Positions 62,820 to 63,230 of a DNA stretch of 63,230 bases are shown here, piece after piece. The notes under the pieces were generated by a model. It was given only the letters and a program-made list of their open reading frames with translations. It was not told the origin of the DNA and ran no database searches. Source of the stretch: a virus. The translations under genes were made by a program, and so were the position numbers. Every line of letters starts with the position of its first letter. The first letter of the stretch is position 1. The stretch lies in IMG/VR virus record IMGVR_UViG_3300005471_000015, positions 1-63,230 of that record. One strand, 5' to 3'.

Positions 62820-62864
62820 ATGATCAAAGAAACCATGATCGACACCATCACCGTGGGGCCCTGA
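62820..62864 (+). CDS. Possible 14-residue peptide
   Basis: ATG 62820 with a strong AAAGGAG and a leader stem-loop, stop at 62862-62864. Product is Ile/Thr-rich. Could be a leader peptide for the next gene, or a chance frame. Confidence 0.3.
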   Translation: MIKETMIDTITVGP

Positions 62865-62886
62865 ACCGGTCCCCCTGAGTCGATCC

Positions 62887-63057
62887 GTGCGCACCAGGGC
62901 GCTCCGCAAGGCCGCCCGGGCATGGGAGGCCGGTCATCCGCACCAGGCATGGGAGATCCTGACCGATGCTGGGATGGGTGAGGCCTGGCCTGTGTTCCGG
63001 GACGAGGCATTGCGGCGAGCCCGGCGCCGGTTCGAGACAAGGATGGCGCGATCATGA
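62887..63057 (+). CDS. 56-residue basic helical protein
   Basis: GTG 62887, no strong ribosome binding site. Rich in Ala, Arg and Trp (RKAARAWEAGHPHQAWEIL), amphipathic helices. Ends in an ATGA overlap with the next gene, which supports it. Function unknown. Confidence 0.5.
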   Translation: MRTRALRKAARAWEAGHPHQAWEILTDAGMGEAWPVFRDEALRRARRRFETRMARS

Positions 63058-63119
63058 AGCGTTCTACCCTGGCCTGGTGGTTGGCAGCTCTGGCTCTGCT
63101 CCTCGCCACCTTGGCCTGA
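63054..63119 (+). CDS. 21-residue membrane peptide
   Basis: ATGA overlap with the previous stop. Sequence MKRSTLAWWLAALALLLA plus three residues is a single membrane span. Its stop codon ends exactly one base before repeat R2. Confidence 0.5.
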   Translation: MKRSTLAWWLAALALLLATLA

Positions 63120-63230
63120 CCCACTAGCCCCCTCCCCCCTTGCCCCCTGTGCCCGCACCCGGGCCAGGGGGCAGGGGCACCCTGTCTCATGATCCCTGAT
63201 CAAGGCCCCCATGATCCTTGATCTTGCCCC
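63120..63230. repeat. R2 inverted repeat, right copy (truncated by window end)
   Basis: Exact reverse complement of 58403-58513 and running off the window. Its inner border is the stop of the gene at 63054. Confidence 0.97.

Noticed and set aside
62387-63190. 267-residue leftward frame through the short arm
   Set aside because: Runs antisense to several small genes and enters the R2 repeat; same peptide as the frame at 58443 only because the repeat is duplicated.
1-63230. Temperate phage with integration system
   Set aside because: No tyrosine or serine integrase, excisionase or attachment site was recognised; the HTH protein at 47596 alone is not enough.

Overview
The window is a nearly complete genome of a long-tailed (siphovirus-type) double-stranded DNA phage of a high-GC actinomycete, most likely Streptomyces or a relative. 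Evidence for the phage: a large terminase, portal, MuF-type head protein, HK97-type capsid, head-tail connectors, tube and chaperone genes, a tape measure of about 690 residues, tail-tip proteins, holin and endolysin in one collinear block. Evidence for the host: GC-rich codons with many GTG/TTG starts, a DUF397 protein, a DUF2637/SpdB-like plasmid-transfer protein, two perfect copies of the chromosomal parS site, and actinophage-type small proteins. I see no integrase, no repressor recognisable as such, and no family A/B/C DNA polymerase.

Layout. (1) 0.1-11.4 kb, rightward: about 30 small early genes, including a SLOG/DUF2493 protein, a RAMP/Cas7-like protein, a PIG-L deacetylase, RusA, DUF397 and an HNH-like protein, plus tRNA and tRNA-like genes. 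(2) 47.4-11.6 kb, leftward: the late operon, from terminase through head and tail genes to a glycan module (four to five glycosyltransferases, two methyltransferases, an inserted HNH), then endolysin, holin and a beta-helix protein. (3) 47.6-54.0 kb, rightward: replication genes (HTH protein, Cas4-like nuclease, primase-polymerase/SF3 helicase, two ParB-fold proteins). (4) 57.2-54.1 kb, leftward: small membrane, zinc-ribbon and secreted proteins. (5) 57.2-58.5 kb: a segment holding a probable small terminase gene. (6) 58.5-63.1 kb: tiny genes diverging from about 60.35 kb.

Topology. Bases 1-96 are the exact reverse complement of 57161-57256, and 63120-63230 the exact reverse complement of 58403-58513. 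Both contig ends therefore stop inside the two flanks of the same 1353-bp segment. The simplest reading is that this segment exists twice, in inverted orientation, and that only one copy was assembled; a circular map would then be long arm - IR - short arm - IR.

Most striking signal. About nine intergenic loci carry arrays with an unusual grammar: an anchor tetramer YGAC followed by pentamers that nearly all end in C (mostly NNNYC). The anchors are spaced 28/29, 33/34 or 38/39 bp. The arrays flank the RAMP-like gene, begin at or next to stop codons, and always read on the same strand. I know of no described element with this grammar. Other items worth attention are the parS sites, conserved stem-loops just before start codons in the short arm, promoters followed at once by terminator-like hairpins, and a 2025-residue head-operon protein with an ADP-ribosyltransferase-like domain, SAP-like repeats and histone-tail-like linkers.
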